Below are positions 22,801 through 37,800 of a DNA stretch of 64,000 nucleotides, piece after piece. Below the pieces are notes generated by a model. It was not told where the DNA came from. It was given only the letters and a program-made list of their open reading frames with translations, and searched no databases. Positions within the stretch are counted from its first letter, which is position 1. Each line of letters opens with the position of its first letter. The translations under genes were made by a program, and so were the position numbers. The stretch is from Strigops habroptila (taxonomy: Eukaryota > Chordata > Aves > Psittaciformes > Psittacidae), in the NCBI RefSeq assembly GCF_004027225.2, contig NC_044302.2:42344510-42408509 (forward strand), in the 5' to 3' direction.

Positions 22801-25800
22801 CAGACAAAAGTCATGCACTTCTATTGTGTTCAGAGGTGTATGATCTTCTGGCTCCCTTGGGGGGAAAAAGTAAAATAATAAAAAAAAAAGAACAGTCTGG
22901 TTCTTAAAAGCTGTTTTTGATGGCTCTTATCAGGCCTGTGTTTTCAATCTGCTAAGGAGGGATGGAGATCAAGCAGGCAGTTTTAAGTGCTGTCTGTCCT
23001 TGAAGCCATTTGTTCAGCTCTTGCTACTTATAGATTTTTTTCTATGAAAGGGCATTAAGGCTTCGGAGGTGTCTGATTTAGAAGCCCAGTGCCAACTTCC
23101 CCAGCTTCTTTTGAAGCCCACTGGTGAAAATTAAGATTGTAGCATTTCAATGTGTTTTGTCAAGAGAATGCTGTTCAGCTTTGGGACACTTTTACTAGCA
23201 AAATCCTCAGTAGAACTCTGAGTGTGCTGTCCCTTCTCTTTAGTTTCAGCTTTGGTCACGCTTATATACACATGACTTGTGAGAGTAATAGCTGAGGGAA
23301 TGGCAGTGGAAATCTTTCCTCAGCTTTGTCAAAGACTTTTCAAAGACTGTTCGCAGCAATGAACATCTGGAGTATTTTGCTTTCTCTGCTACAGTTGCTC
23401 TTTGAGTAGTGAGCTGTCTGCTTAGCCCAAATTGCTTTCCCAAGACTTCTTCCCAATGATCTGCCTTCAGATAAAAATAACCTTTGTTGGTTTTTTGGAT
23501 TAATTTTGGTGAATGTGCCCTTAAAAAGAAAAGAGCCTTTAAGAAAAAAATATGCAAGATTTTAATTGCTCAAATTTCAGCCTATGTTGTCTGTTAAGAT
23601 TGTGGTGATACTGGGAAAGCTTGGGTCCTACCAGGGCCTTGCCTAAGTCTGAAGGCAGAATAAAAATCAAAAGCGAGGGGAGAGGCAAAAAAAAAAAGAA
23701 AAAAGGACACTGCTTTTCCCCATGTGTTTTCTACTTAAATTCCCATTTCTGTCAGTCTTCATTTCTTACTATAGTGCAGCCAAATCTAGGATATATTCCT
23801 GTCGTGGAGATTTTTTTCTTCCCAGGCAAATAAAGCCATTTGATTCCCAGCATGCCATCAGTCTGTCACATTTCTGAAACCTGAAAAAGCCAGCAGTTTT
23901 TAGATAAGCTCTCTGTATAAATAAGTATTTATGAATAAATAATTATAGAAATTAATCATCTGTAATTGCATACAAATTTGGCACCGCTGCTTCCTGGTGC
24001 ACATCTGGACTCAGGAAGCAATGGATCAATCCATCTTCAGCTTTTTAGGAGTTTTTTCCTCCCACTTCTGACTTTTAGTGTAGATAAGTGTAGATAAGGT
24101 TTTTTTCTGTAGTATCAGTTAACATGTCTTTGAATCCGTACCGGTATTTCCCACCCTTCCTTAATTAGAAATATTATCCTTGCAATGTTAATGCAGGGAA
24201 ACAGACTACAGACACTATAATGAATAAGTTAGGCAGCACTTGTGACACTTGTTTCCCAGGGTTGAAAAGTGGGTCTGTACCAGTGTGCAGTGTTTCTGCC
24301 TTTGTAGTTCTGAATGAATATCATGCTTATATTGATGGTTTGTTTTAGTTTTTAAAGTAATGCTCATTTGTTCTTGTGCAGTCAGTTTAAAAAGTAGTCA
24401 TTTAAACCATTTTTTTTGTCCTTTTTAGGTTCGTTTTCTATCTGATCTTGTGAACTGTCACGTAATAGCTGCGCCTTCAATGGTAGCTATGTTTGAGAAC
24501 TTTGTGAGTGTGACACAGGAGGAAGATGTGCCCCAAGTAAGCCAAAGATCTGTAGACTTTTCTAGTGCTGTTTTCACCATTCTTCTGTACTATTACTCCT
24601 GTATTTATGCTTAGAACAGGGAAGCTTTAGAGAGAGCAAACTAAATGGACTGTCATGTGTGGTTTCCTTAGTGTGAGTAAAAGTAGCCTGTGGCAGTTAG
24701 AAAAAAAACAGGCATACACCAAGAAAATACCATCTTTTTATAGTGAGGTAGCTGAAGTGAATGCATTTTACTTTACTTTGGCAAGTGCATAGTGCCTGGT
24801 TTGTTCTGCTATATCAATAATCTGCAGAAGGACTGTGAAAGTGATACTGTTTTTTAAGTCTGCTTGTCACAGTTCAAGTTAAAAATGATGCATTTCAAGC
24901 GAGAAATTTTTTTTCATGGTCGTCAATCTAGTCTTTAACTGCTGGTATTTACATCCTCCAAAATAATAGTTTTGCTAATGTTATAATTTAAATTAAAATG
25001 GGGTGTATGTTCAAAAACTTCAGGAACTTTCTTGTCTACTTAGATTTCAGTATATTTCTTCCATGTAGGTACGATGTGACTGGTACGTATTTGCATTTCT
25101 GTCTTCTTTGCCGTGGGTGGGAAAGGAGTTATATGAGAAAAAGGACGCTGAAGTGGATCGTCTCTTGTCTCAGACTGAAAGCTATTTGAAGTAAGTTGTA
25201 ATCCATTAAAAATACTCTTAGTGGTACCTATTCAATTATGGATTAATAGGTTTGATTATCGCTTGCTTAAAAGTATTCTAAAGTCTTAGGACTGAACCAG
25301 CCTGTGGGGGGAAAAAGCCCTGAAAATAGAATAGGTGGAGAGAGTTTTGAAAAGTTTTATTGACTTGTCTAGTTCTAGGGTATGTTGAAGGTCTTGTTCT
25401 GCTCATGCTGGAGCAGCTGCAGTTGTAAGTGTGCTGTGAATACTGATAGGTTGTTGCATCAGTGCTCTGCAGTGTGACTGCTTTCTGTCTAGATGCTTCA
25501 ATTTAACATGGTTGTCAAGATATGATAATAGAGATATTTTAAGTAATCACAAGCCTGGTTTTTATATACTGTAGTCTTCATCAGCTGAAGAGATCAAATA
25601 GTAGTACACTTGTAGTAAGGAAAAAAAAAAAATGCTGCCCTAAATTAGTCTTTTAAAAGTCAGGTTTTCTTTCCTGTGTAAACAGACGCCGGCAGAAGAT
25701 TCATGTACCCATGCTACAAGTTTGGACTGCTGATAAGCCACATCCACAAGAGGAGGTGAGTGGACTTTACATTCTTTCAGGAAATTTGGATCTTTTTGTT

Positions 25801-28800
25801 AAGGTATACTTTTATCATGAAATTAAAAAGAAGTCCTACATGAGAAATTCTCTTTTAACTTTTGGGTCTAAATATAAGGTTGTGTAGGGTGAGTATTTTG
25901 TTGTTTGTTGAAAGACCCTTGGGGAAAATTTATGACGTGAGGAATGGTTGTAGATTGTACTGTTTGTTTTGGAACTGCAGATACAGGGCTTCGTGTTAAA
26001 AGGACCTTTGTGAGAAGCAAAATGTAATTCCTTACTTATCCCTCAGTGTTCTCCCTCTGCAAGAAAGAAAGCTTTGTAGTGGCTTTGGTTTCTCGGCTCT
26101 GGGAAGTGCTAAACAAATACATAGAAACTGTGTGCAGCAGTCATTGTGCCACTGTTCACAAGTGAACCAAAAATACTGGAGGAGAGAGGTGGCATCTGGC
26201 TGGTTTGGGGTGGAATTTACCTTTTCAGATATTCCTGGGTTTTTTTTCTTTCCCCTAAGTTTGAGGACAAACTTAGTTGCAAAGTGAGATCTAAATTGAT
26301 CTGGAAGTTTTAGAACATGGCCCTTTTACATGTTGTTCACTGTTCTGATTAAAGTGCAATCTTAACAATTGTCTTGTTAATCATAATTTGGGGGGATAGG
26401 CTGTCTGATTTTGACTAATTTGTCAACGTGAGTATTCTGCCTGCTCAATATCAGAATTTCCTTATTTGGTTCAGTAGAGGAGAGATTAGCAGAGTGCATT
26501 TGAGACCATGTGTTACCCAGAGTACCGCAAGCATGGCTGTTCAGGTGCCAGTTGTGACTGGTTTTGTTCCCATCTTGTAGAGCAATAATTTCAGTAAATG
26601 CAAAGCATTTCTTGCGTCAGTTATAACTTGAAACTTGTGTTCAGTAAGGCCACAGGCCTCTAGAGTTCTTGGCCTGCTTTTAGCAAGAGAGTAGCTGGCC
26701 AGTTTTCCCAGGTGTCTGTGCCATCTCTGGGAGAATGCTGGGACTCAGATTTGTGTTGAAAACCATGGCAGATGTATTACATATTTGACAGTATTATACG
26801 TGGCTTGAATATACTGATAGTTTTGATTGCTCTGGGGAAAGCATGGCAGTCCTATGGAGTATCTTTCCAATGTAAACGTTGGTATTATGTCTGTATTAAT
26901 ACCACCAATAAGCAGTGATTGAAGTAGTGTTCACTGGTGCAGTTTTGCTGACAGATTCAAAGGATGGCCATCATGCTAGGACTCCTGGGCGCTTGGTCTT
27001 TAAAAGCCTGCCAGTGGTTGTGTGAAACTAGGAGCAGCTCTAGTGTTTAGAGTTCTTAAATTGCTCTTGGTTTACCGAATCAGCGGTTTAAGACTTGAGT
27101 TTTTTTCTGAATAGAATACTGAATCTAAGAAACACGTTTCTGATAGTTCAGGGAGCTGCCACCTTTGTTCTGAGATTTGGCACATCTGATGTTTCTCACC
27201 TTTCTCCTTCAGTATTTAGACTGCCTTTGGTCTCAGATCCAGAAGTTGAAAAAAGACCGCTGGCAAGAACGACACATTCTGAGGCCCTATTTGGCTTTTG
27301 ACAGTATTCTTTGTGAAGCGCTGCAGCACAATCTGCCTCCATTCACCCCTCCGCCTCACACCGAAGATTCAGTGTACCCCATGCCAAGGGTTATTTTTAG
27401 AATGTTTGACTACACGGATGACCCCGAGGTACGTGATTGCTGTGGGGTTCGTGAGTGGATCCCACAGTCAGGTTCCTACGCCAGTATTGTTCAGAGTGTG
27501 ATGTCCTGTCTCCCAGTTGTTTGAACACGTGCAGCTGTTCTGCTTTAGTACTTCTGCAGAAGTGAACTAAGAGACCAAGTTACTGTACAAAGTAAATCTG
27601 TGAGGAGCAGAATGTAGGGAGTGAGGTGTTTTCATGCTTTCATTTAGAATGACAATGTTGATTGAATTCTCTAATGTCTCTAGTAAAACTACTGAGTGAG
27701 ACTTTCCTTCCATACAAGTTGGTGACTTTTCCATGCTGGGTGTTTATTGTAATGTTTAAAGATTGTTGTTTACTCGTCTGTTAAAATTTGTTGATGCATA
27801 TTGTGGAACAAAGAGTGCTTAATTGGGGTGAGTGAAAGATCCATCTATCTTGACAGTCTGACTCCAGCATCGTTCGACAGCAGGTATATAGACAGAAGTG
27901 TATAGGAATAGGAAAAGAATATATGCTGCTTTCTCCAGGTGCTTTTATACCTCCCTTTACTTTAAGTCTGTTGCCTTTTGCCTTCATTTATTTGCCCCTG
28001 GGTTTTTTTTTTTCAATGAACAAAACCATGACTGTTTATTCTTTCCACTCTATCCTGGCTGTTCCTGGCTTTGTTTTTTCATCATATTCCAGCTCAACTG
28101 TGATTTTGGGTTTTTTTCAGGCCGCGTTGTGGTAGCCTTCCTGATGGCTCCACAGAGCAAAGCGAAGACTGGATGATCCATGAACTTATGATCTCTAATT
28201 TTGACCCATTTCTTTTTGTAATGAGTCCTAGTATTCATTTTGTTTTAAACAACAATCTGTAGAACTGTGTCACACCAGCTTTTCAGTCCTCAGCCGAGAC
28301 TTCACTGTATTTATGTGGAAGTTGGGCTATTTTTTCCACCTGTAAATGTATTTAGGATTGCTTGCTACCTGTAGTACCGCTGTATTAGCAGTGATCTTTC
28401 GTGAGTCTTAATTCTTTTTTTCCAGGGCCCCGTCATGCCAGGCAGCCACTCTGTTGAACGATTTGTGATAGAAGAGAACCTTCACTGCATCATCAAATCC
28501 CACTGGAAAGAGAGAAAGACTTGGTAAGAACACCTTAGCACTATGGGGCCTTGGCACTTTTCATATGCTACCATGGATTTGGTGCCATCAGGGATATGCA
28601 GAGTCCTCCACTGGCTAGACAGGGGCTCAAGAGTAAACGTTTTCTATAACATTTGAGGAATCTTGATTTACTGCATTTAACTATATTAAAAATGTTATCT
28701 GGAATATCCAGTAATATCCAGATAATGGAAAGTTTGTATGATGACAGTGGCTGCTTGAGAAGGAGTTCCTTGACGATACAGGTTGCGCTGAAAAAGATAC

Positions 28801-31800
28801 GTAGACACACCTTATTCATGGGAGCACTGTGGAGAGTGTGGTTGTATTATGCTTCATGGAATTGTGAATCAGCTCATTTGTTGGGGCACAGCAAGCCTTG
28901 AGGTGGTGCCTTGCAGCTGACCGCACCGATGTTTATGAACACACTTCTGCTTCCTACTCTTCCTCTTGCATTCATCTCTTTGGGGTTACACAGCAGACAT
29001 AATTGAGCACTCTCTGGGGAGTCATTGCAGGGCCAGCAGATTTTGTTAGTTTGAATTCAGCCGTGCCAGGGAACGGTCAGGGCACTTCATTTCTGCCTCA
29101 GCAATATCTGATGCGGGTAATCAATAACTGAGGTGGTTTGCCACAGGTAATTGGCTAGGTCATGCTTCCAAATGAAAACCACCAAACTTCTCATAGTATG
29201 ACAAAAAATGGGCAGAAAGAGTGTTTTTGGTGGTGGCATGTGATAGGTTTTTTGTTATAGCTGGCTGATTCGGCAGAAATGAGAAATTGAGGGTTGTTGA
29301 AGTTACTGGGATAGCCTTTGTTAGTTCTCAGAAGAGAGTAGAAGACTAGAAGAAGATACAAGATTTGCCAGAGGTAGCCGTAAAATCAAGGAAGTAACAT
29401 TTGTTTGCTTTGTAATGATGATAGGTGATAATGAGCTGATTAAAAAGGTGAATCACTTGAAGCCTGTGAGTTTCTTTTATAATCTATTAGCTTAATTGTG
29501 CTTTCAAGTCATTCAGAGCATCAGTTGTTTGGGGTTTTTTTTTTTTTTTTTTTCCTTTTAATATATCCATGTCATAATTGCAGATCACCATGACAATGCA
29601 AAACTATTTTGCATAGCAGAACAGTGTTCAAGTGATGTAACTGCATAGAGATAAAATACATCATTACAAATCATACTTCAGGCGATGCTCATTGTGCTGC
29701 TTGCAGTGTTCTTGTGTTGCTTCTGTTTTAAGTGTGCTGTGGATTGATGAATAGACTTCGGAAGGATTTGGATTTGTGCTGCTTTTGTCTGAACTCTTGC
29801 CCAGAATTATGCATTTTCTGTAACTTTGTTACTTCATCTTTACATCATGTTGCTGTGTTATGTTCCGAGCTAACTTAGTATCTATGGTTTTGCAGTGCTG
29901 CACAGCTGTTGAGCTATCCAGGCAATAACAAGATCCCCTTGAACTACCACATCGTAGAGGTATGGATTTTATACATAACCTATTTTGTAGCTCAGTTATT
30001 TCACAAGTAATGTGTCCCAGTTAGTTCCTTGATAGGTCCCTTAAATTACAGTTTGACTTGGCAGTCAACAGGACCTTGTTGAATTCAATAAATGGCTTTT
30101 AAGTGAGTGGGTTATATACAGTTGAAAGTTTGATGCTTTTTGTTGCAACTTTAACTCACTGCATGGGAGGTTTGGTCAAGCACAAGGTTGTGGCATTTCT
30201 CAAACTTCTAAAGCTTTACATGTGATGGTTCTAATGTATGATTCAGTCTAAGAGATGGCTACATTTAATTCACTTTTAGTTAAAAAAAAAAAAAGAATTA
30301 AAATACAAGATAAAATGGACACAAATTGAAATAGATGAAACTCCATTTAAACATAGTGTTGTGGTTTAAGCCCAGCCGGTAACTCAGCACCACGCAGCTG
30401 CTCGCTCACTCCCCCCTTTTCCCCCCGGCCCCCGGAGGGATGGGGAGGAGAATCAAAAGAATATAATCCCCATGGGTTGAGATAAGAACAGTCCAGTAAC
30501 TAAGGTACAATACAAAACTACTAATGCTACCACCAACAATAATAATGATAAGGGAAATAACAAGGGGAAAGAAAAAAAAATACAACCAGCAGTGCAGCAC
30601 AATACAATTGCTCACTACCTGCTGACTGATACCCAGCCTGACCCGAGCAGTGATCTGGGCCTTCTGGGTGACTCCCCTCAGTTTATATACTGGGCATGAC
30701 GTGCTGTGGTATGGAATACCCCTTTGGCTAGTTTGGGGCAGGGGTCCTGTCTCTGCTTCCTCCTGGCTTCTTGTGCCCCTCCTCACTGGCAGAGCATGAG
30801 ACTGAAAAAGTCCTTGATGGGGGTAAGCATTACTTAGCAACAACTGAAATATTGGTATGTTATCAGCATCGTTCTCAGACTAAAACCAAAGCACAGCAGT
30901 GCACTAGCTACTAGGAAGGAGGAGAATAACTGTTACAGCTGAACCCAGGACACATAGGAAAAATCTTCCGTTTGCTGAGAAGATGTTTAAACACTGGAAG
31001 AGTTTTCCTAGAGAAGTTGTGGAGACTCTATCCTTGGAGAAGTTCAAAACTTAAGAGGACACAGCCCTGAGCAACCTGCTTTTGGTGATGCTGCTTTATG
31101 TAGGGGCTGTTGACTAAATGATTTCCAGCCAGACTCAGCTGTTCTGCATGATTTTATGTTTGGATCTTCTAAATGATGTTGTTCTGCTGGCCCTGGAATG
31201 ACCTTGATGTGAAAGTATGGTGTTTCCTCTGGGGCATCTTCCATGTTGGAGAATTTTAAATACCTGTAATGTGTATCAGAATCGCAGCATAGGTTTTCTT
31301 TTGCTACCTCCTTTGAAGGTGCCTGTTTTCAACATGCAGAGCTGTACAAAATTTCATTAATTTCCATCAAAAGTTGAACGGGATAGAGATTTCAGTAATA
31401 ATGACAACTTGTCATATACAGGCTTTTTGAAGAAGTAACTAAGTAGGTATTTCAGAGCTAATTATAACAAGAAATAACCTTATGTGGAAGATTTACCTTG
31501 ATAAAAGTGGAATTGAGAATTCCTCTTGGCACCAAAATGTCAAATATTCTGAATGCAGTAAAGTTTTGTTACCTTGGATCAACTTGTTCTTTTTGTGCTT
31601 TCAGAGCAGAGAAATCTTAAAATTAACAAAAATTTTCTGCTTTAAGATCAAAGCATATTCACTGGTCTTATCTTCACTATCTTAAGGTGCTGTATATGCC
31701 TCTGTGGCTGTGTGCTTTATGCTCAGCTGTACACTAATGCCAACAAACTGTTACTGCAATTCCTGGTGAAATAAATTACCTATAGGCCCTGGAAATTCTT

Positions 31801-34800
31801 TAGAAACTTGAAGGATGCGAAATAGCAAAGGTTTGTGTAGGTGAAATTACTGTAAGGAAGGGCAAGATGGCCTCGGCCCATGACAGGGGGGTTGAAACTA
31901 GATGATCTTAAAGTCCTTTCCAACCCAAACCGTTGTGTGATTCTATGGCTGTACAAGTTCTTTGACTATTACTGCAATGATTTCCCTTTTCTTGCAATTT
32001 CAAGGTATTTTAGAATATTAATTTCATTACTTGTCTATGACTGCTTAATTTTAATGAAGCTCCAGAGTTTTTTAGGCTTAGCATGTTTTTTTCAGGCTTC
32101 TGTTCATGTTACTGCTCCCTGGCAAGGTCTCTCTTGACAGTCAAGTTGGTGATACATTGCTTTCAGCAAGAATTTATCAGTTTAATCTGAAATTTTACAA
32201 ACTTTTCAGTAAGTCTGTAGAACTGTGGAAACAATATGGTCTAACAAATAATAGAAAGTGTTACTTCAGGTTCAGAACATACCACTTAAGTAGAAGTAAA
32301 TGTAGCCTGAAAGTGGTTGTCAGTACCTTCCCAAGTGCGCCTACTTTTGAGGTCCCTGAGGCTCCACGTTGTAGTTTGTCAAGCTGAGCACAGAATGCTC
32401 CATGCTACTCAGAATCTGTGCAAAACACTGAAACATGGTACCTTCCTCTCAGTTGCTTCTTACTGAATGGAACGTGGGTATTTCTGGTAGCTGTGAACAA
32501 AGAATGTCTGGGCAGCGCCATTGGCTTGTTGTGCTCCTACAGCTTTTGGTACAACTTGCACTTGTCAGAGCTCAGACATTCAGCTCATCACTGTTTTGGT
32601 CTTTCTTTGGCCTTGTTATTTTCGCAAAATATGGTGTGCCAGTTTGAAACGCTTAATCTGAACATTTGGTAATGAACGTGTGATGAGTGTCAAATACACT
32701 TTTATGCAGTATCTCAAACAGATAATGACTGCTCCACCAGTTATTATTTCCTATCTTGAGAAAAGGAGCAGGTTTCCACCTAGTATTCTACTTAAGAGGG
32801 CCTCCCCTATTTGTCTTAACAGTATGTCCAAGTAATACTGTCATGGAAAGGTTCTCCAGCTTCTTATAGTCTCTTCATGCTTGTAAGTCCTTCCTTAAAA
32901 TAACAAGTTCCATTCAATGTGTTTTCATGTGCTGTTTGTGGAGTCTATAAATGGATGTTGATTTCTTATAGTAAGATCTTCTAAAGCTTACTTATTTAAG
33001 GTTCAGTTCTTCTGTGTTTATTTAGAAGTTTAAGGAGGAAATTGACCAGCCATAATGAAATCCTTTGTTGTATTTTAAATCTAGTTAAGAATGGCATGCA
33101 AAATAAAATGAACTCAGAGATGGACGTTGTACAATGATATTGAGGGCTATTTCCGTAGCCCTCAAAGATTGGCATGCTGTTATTGTAGGCAAACTTGAAA
33201 ATAAAACCACGAACGCTGACTGCAGGATTGTTTTCAGTTTTATTAGAAGGATCCTCTACCAAGGGGTACCGAGCATAAATTTTTGTTGTGTGAAATGCTG
33301 GTTGTAGTTTACAGTTGGGAGTTGTGGCTTTATTTATGTAAGACTTTGTGTAGGAGAAAAGAGAATATGACGGAAAAGACAGAGATGTAATTTTATGTAA
33401 ATGGTCTTTCATACTACATGCTTAGCTTCATTTGATATGTTTATTACTTACTGAGATCAGATGATTTCTGCTTTTCTCAGATCATGGTAGCACTGCAGTA
33501 GGTCATATTATAACTATGCCCATTTCTACAGTTACATGGTGTATTTGTTAGACATATTTATAATGCTGCTGGTGTGTTAATATGAAATGATAAGGGCTGT
33601 TAGAGTGGATGGTGTTAGTACAGTGAAGGGTTACCACTACATTTACAAGTTTCTCTCCCTTCTTCCTGGAACATGCATTTGAAAGGATATTTTTGGGGTA
33701 TTTAATTGTTTAAGATAGGCGGCCAAAGTCGATGATTGTGCAGGCCATGTTAGGCCATGCTCTCATTCTGTGCCTTCCTCTCCTACAGGTAATATTTGCT
33801 GAGTTGTTTCAACTTCCATCTCCACCGCACATTGAAGTCATGTACACAACGCTCCTGATTGAACTCTGCAAGCTTCAGCCCGGCTCTTTGCCACAAGTTG
33901 TATCCTTTCTGTTCTGCTGGAGAGCATTTATAAAATGCAGTCTTTATTTTGTTTGTTCTGTAGCTGATGGGATAGCAACAAATATTGGCAGTGCTAATAT
34001 TTTACAGCAGCAGCATGAAACTCTGCCTGTAACACCCATGTGAAAGAATAGCACATCCCACTTAGCATAGGACTAGACTTGCCAAGTGGGCAAGACTCTT
34101 CAGCTTTCTGGATGGTGTTCTGGTACTTCTTCTGACATTCCCAGGAAGTGCTGTCTTGGTGAGGGGATAAAATACAAAACTCTTGTTTGTCACTGCAGCC
34201 TAGATAAGTCTGGGCAGTGTATGGCACAGTCACAGACACATTAAATGCTCAGAAAGAAAGTAAGTGACTGGCTTGATCTTTTGTTCTAAAAACTGTGTGA
34301 GTATTCCTCTCTTGGAGGCCAAATGCTGAGTATGGAGGCATGACTCCCATCTAATTCTGGCTATTACATTGTCCCTACTTTGCTGCCATTTAGATCATGT
34401 TAGATCATTGTCTTGGATCAAGCGACAGACTGAGAATGCAGGCCAGTTAACAGGTGTCTGTCCACTGGTAATCTCATGCCCAAATTTCATTCTACTTCAT
34501 GATACCACTCACAAAATCTCAATGATTAGAGCAAAGTCTCTTTGTAGAATTGGGCAGACATCCATGCAGAAGGTTTTTAACATTAATAGGGACACTATAA
34601 GAAGCATAAAGGCCTTGTTGGGTGAAGTCAGTGTAGACATACTCTCTCAAGCCTTCAGTGATGATCACAGATTGTCTGTGGATAAGCATCAACAGCAGCC
34701 CATGAAGGTGAGATCATAGAAGTACTCCATAAGGATGTTGGTGTCTTTTCACATCGCAGTCTTGCTTATGTGGTGCAAATTCTGGCTTTCTGTGGAAGAA

Positions 34801-37800
34801 GCCAGCAGTCTTGTTGCAATAATGGAAGAAAAGCAGATTGGGATTATCATAATATGCTGCTCCCCTATTTCTCCACCACTGAGGATTTACTGTGATTTAC
34901 CTGATTTTGGAGTTGACCTAGGGAGCTTTCAGTAAAAAAAATAAATTGGTGACATTCTATTAAAAAAATGAAAGGAACAACATCTGTCTTATCTAGTTCT
35001 TTTTCTGTGAACCTTAATAAGAAACTTCCAGCTTGCACAAGCCACCGAAATGCTGTACATGCGTTTGGATACGATGAATACAACATGTGTGGACAGGTAA
35101 ATGTGTTCTGGAGGCAATGGAATCAATATCCAATGTTCAGGATATTGAGAGGCTATGAAAAGAGTAGTCAGAAATCCTTGTTAGAACTTACTGGTGCTAT
35201 TCAGAATGCGTTCTGGGCTCTGGCTTTGAGAAATCTGAAGAGAAGGGTGGAGGACTGACTGTTTGCCACTTCCTCCCAGCAGCACACCCCAAGAGGTCAC
35301 AAGTCTAGCTGCCTGTACAGTACAGTTGAGATTAGTGACTCCTTCTTTGTGTTCAAGGTTGTTCATAGTTCCATAGTACTCCTATCTAGTACTATGCCTG
35401 CTCCCTAGTGATCTTGGAGGAGACTTGGAGTGCAGTTAGTGGCGTATATGCCACCAGAAGAGGAGAGTAATGATAATTTTTCCCTTTAAGTGAGGTCTGC
35501 ATTGTGTAGGAGGGCTGTTAATTACTCATGGAAAAAGTGAAGGTAGCATATTCACAGTAAGTTTACGTTTTAATTGTTAGTTTAATAGGTCATATCTTTG
35601 TATGAATCAGGACATGACAGGCTATTTACCCATAAAAGCTTCTTTCTGACTCTCTGAAGCCAGTCTTTTGATTCTGTCAACATAAATGCTTGTTTAATGC
35701 TGTAATAGCTTTAGAGTTATGTTTGCCTTTGAAAAGTAGAATGCATTTGTAAAAAAACCTCGTCAGGTTTTCCTGCTCTTCTGATGTTTAATGGAGCTTT
35801 CTTTTTCTTTTAACAAAGATTTATTAACTGGTTTTCTCACCACTTGAGCAACTTTCAGTTCCGTTGGAGCTGGGAAGATTGGTAAGTTTCTCTCCTTTTG
35901 ATTCGAACCCGATATTGCAAAAACCTTAAAATTACAAGCTTATTCAGGAAGTGTCACAGTGTAGTGGCCCTATTAATTGCTTTCCTACAGCTCTTCAGTA
36001 GATACCTTTCTTAATCTGTTCACCACCACTCAGTGGTAGATTATCTTGATAATCTCTTTAGTCATTGTATTGTCCCTGGTGAACTTTGTGGTAAATCGTG
36101 TAAACGTTCCCTAAATAGGGGAAGCAGTAATGTTGTTTCTTTAATTTGTCCCATACCCTTAGTCAGTTGCTGGCATATTTTCTAAAATGACTCCCCAGTT
36201 ACTTTCAATAGTTTGCCCTGACTCTTGTTTCCTGTATTCGTACTGTAATCTTGCTCCCTTTCCTACCCTAAACCTTCGTTATAACCTTAATCCTTGAGAC
36301 CTTGTGATCTCTTTCCCTCCTGCCAAATCCTAGCACCTGAAGTTCTGTCAGAGCTGGCCCTACCATCCATTCTTACCATGCCAAATCATGAACTTGCATC
36401 TCTAGCAGGAGCTCCCTGGACTCCATCAGTGTCTAACCAGAGGTTCCCCTGAGCTTTCCATTCCAGGCACCATGTAGAAAGAGACATCACCTCGGAGTTA
36501 AGTCTTCCCTACTTAACTTCCACAGCCTGCTACCATTCATGCTTTCTGTAGCTGATCTGCCAAAGTGTCCTGGTGGAGGGGAGTGCAACTCTTTTTGTGA
36601 TAACATTTTTGTGGCTTTATTTCAGTTTCTTGTGTTGTCCTCTTGTGGAGTTAAGTGCTTGCTGGCTGTCCTAGTACACATCCATGCTGACTGACCAGGC
36701 AGCAGCCTTCAAAGAACTGAATTTTCTTTGCCTGGATGTTCCTTGATGGCAGTGCTTCTGTGGGTCTCGCTCACAAGCTGCCATTTTGCACAAATCTCAC
36801 AAGTGACTGTATTTGAGGCTTTTCTTCATCTGAAATGTGTTTGTAATCAGCCATAAGTTCCAAAATTCCTGTGAGGGAGGAACAGAATATGAAGTCACAT
36901 GAGGTTTCTTTCCTAAGGAGAGGGAAAGCCAGGTAACCATAAACACAAATTATTTTTAATCTGGTCGGGGAAGGGAAGCTACTTGAAAATATATCCCACA
37001 GAGATGAGATTCCAAAAATGCTAATGGCCAATAAGAAAATAGTGATAAACTTACCTCATTGTCTTACAATTGCCTACACTCTAAAACTGTCAAGCACTGC
37101 AGTTGTCCTTAGACCATGATTGGTTTGTACCTATTAGAAAATTATTAGCCAAAAAGAAACTAAAGCAAAATTGTTTTCTTAAAAACTATTGTTTTCTTAA
37201 AAGCTATCGCATTCTGTCCTTTGATAGGTCAGATTGTCTTACTCAGGACCTTGAGAAGCCCAAACCCAAATTTGTGAGAGAGGTTTTGGAAAAATGCATG
37301 CGGTAAGTAAGATCTTTTGATAGTTGGATTCAAGGCAGTTTGATTATTTTTTTGTTTGTTTGTTTATTTCTGAATAGCGATAGGACAAGGGGTGATGGGT
37401 TCAAACTTAAACAGGGGAAGTTCAGGTTAGATATAAGGAAGAAGTTCTTTACAGTGAGGGTGGTGAAGCACTGGAATGGGTTGCCCAAAGAAGTGGTAAA
37501 TGCTCCATCCCTGGCAGTGTTCAAGGCCAGGTTGGACAGACCCTTGGGCAACATGGTCTAGTGTGAGGCATCCCTGCCCATGGCAGAGGGGTTGGAACTA
37601 GATGATCTTAAGGTCCTTTCCAACCCAAACCATTCTATGATTCTATGCATCCTGTCAGATTCCTTTTAATTTGGCTTGTCTTAGGCACATCTGTTCTTGC
37701 AATTCAGTTTCAATTATGAGGTGGGTGTGTTGCTGGTGTGATTTTAATCTGGTTTACCTGCTGTAGGATGCTTAGGACAGTACTTCAGAGAGAGAGATAA

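Noticed and set aside
30406-30843. 145-codon minus-strand open frame
   Set aside because: It lies entirely inside the solo LTR and is a chance frame of the repeat; a similar frame occurs in the other copy at 17998-18324.
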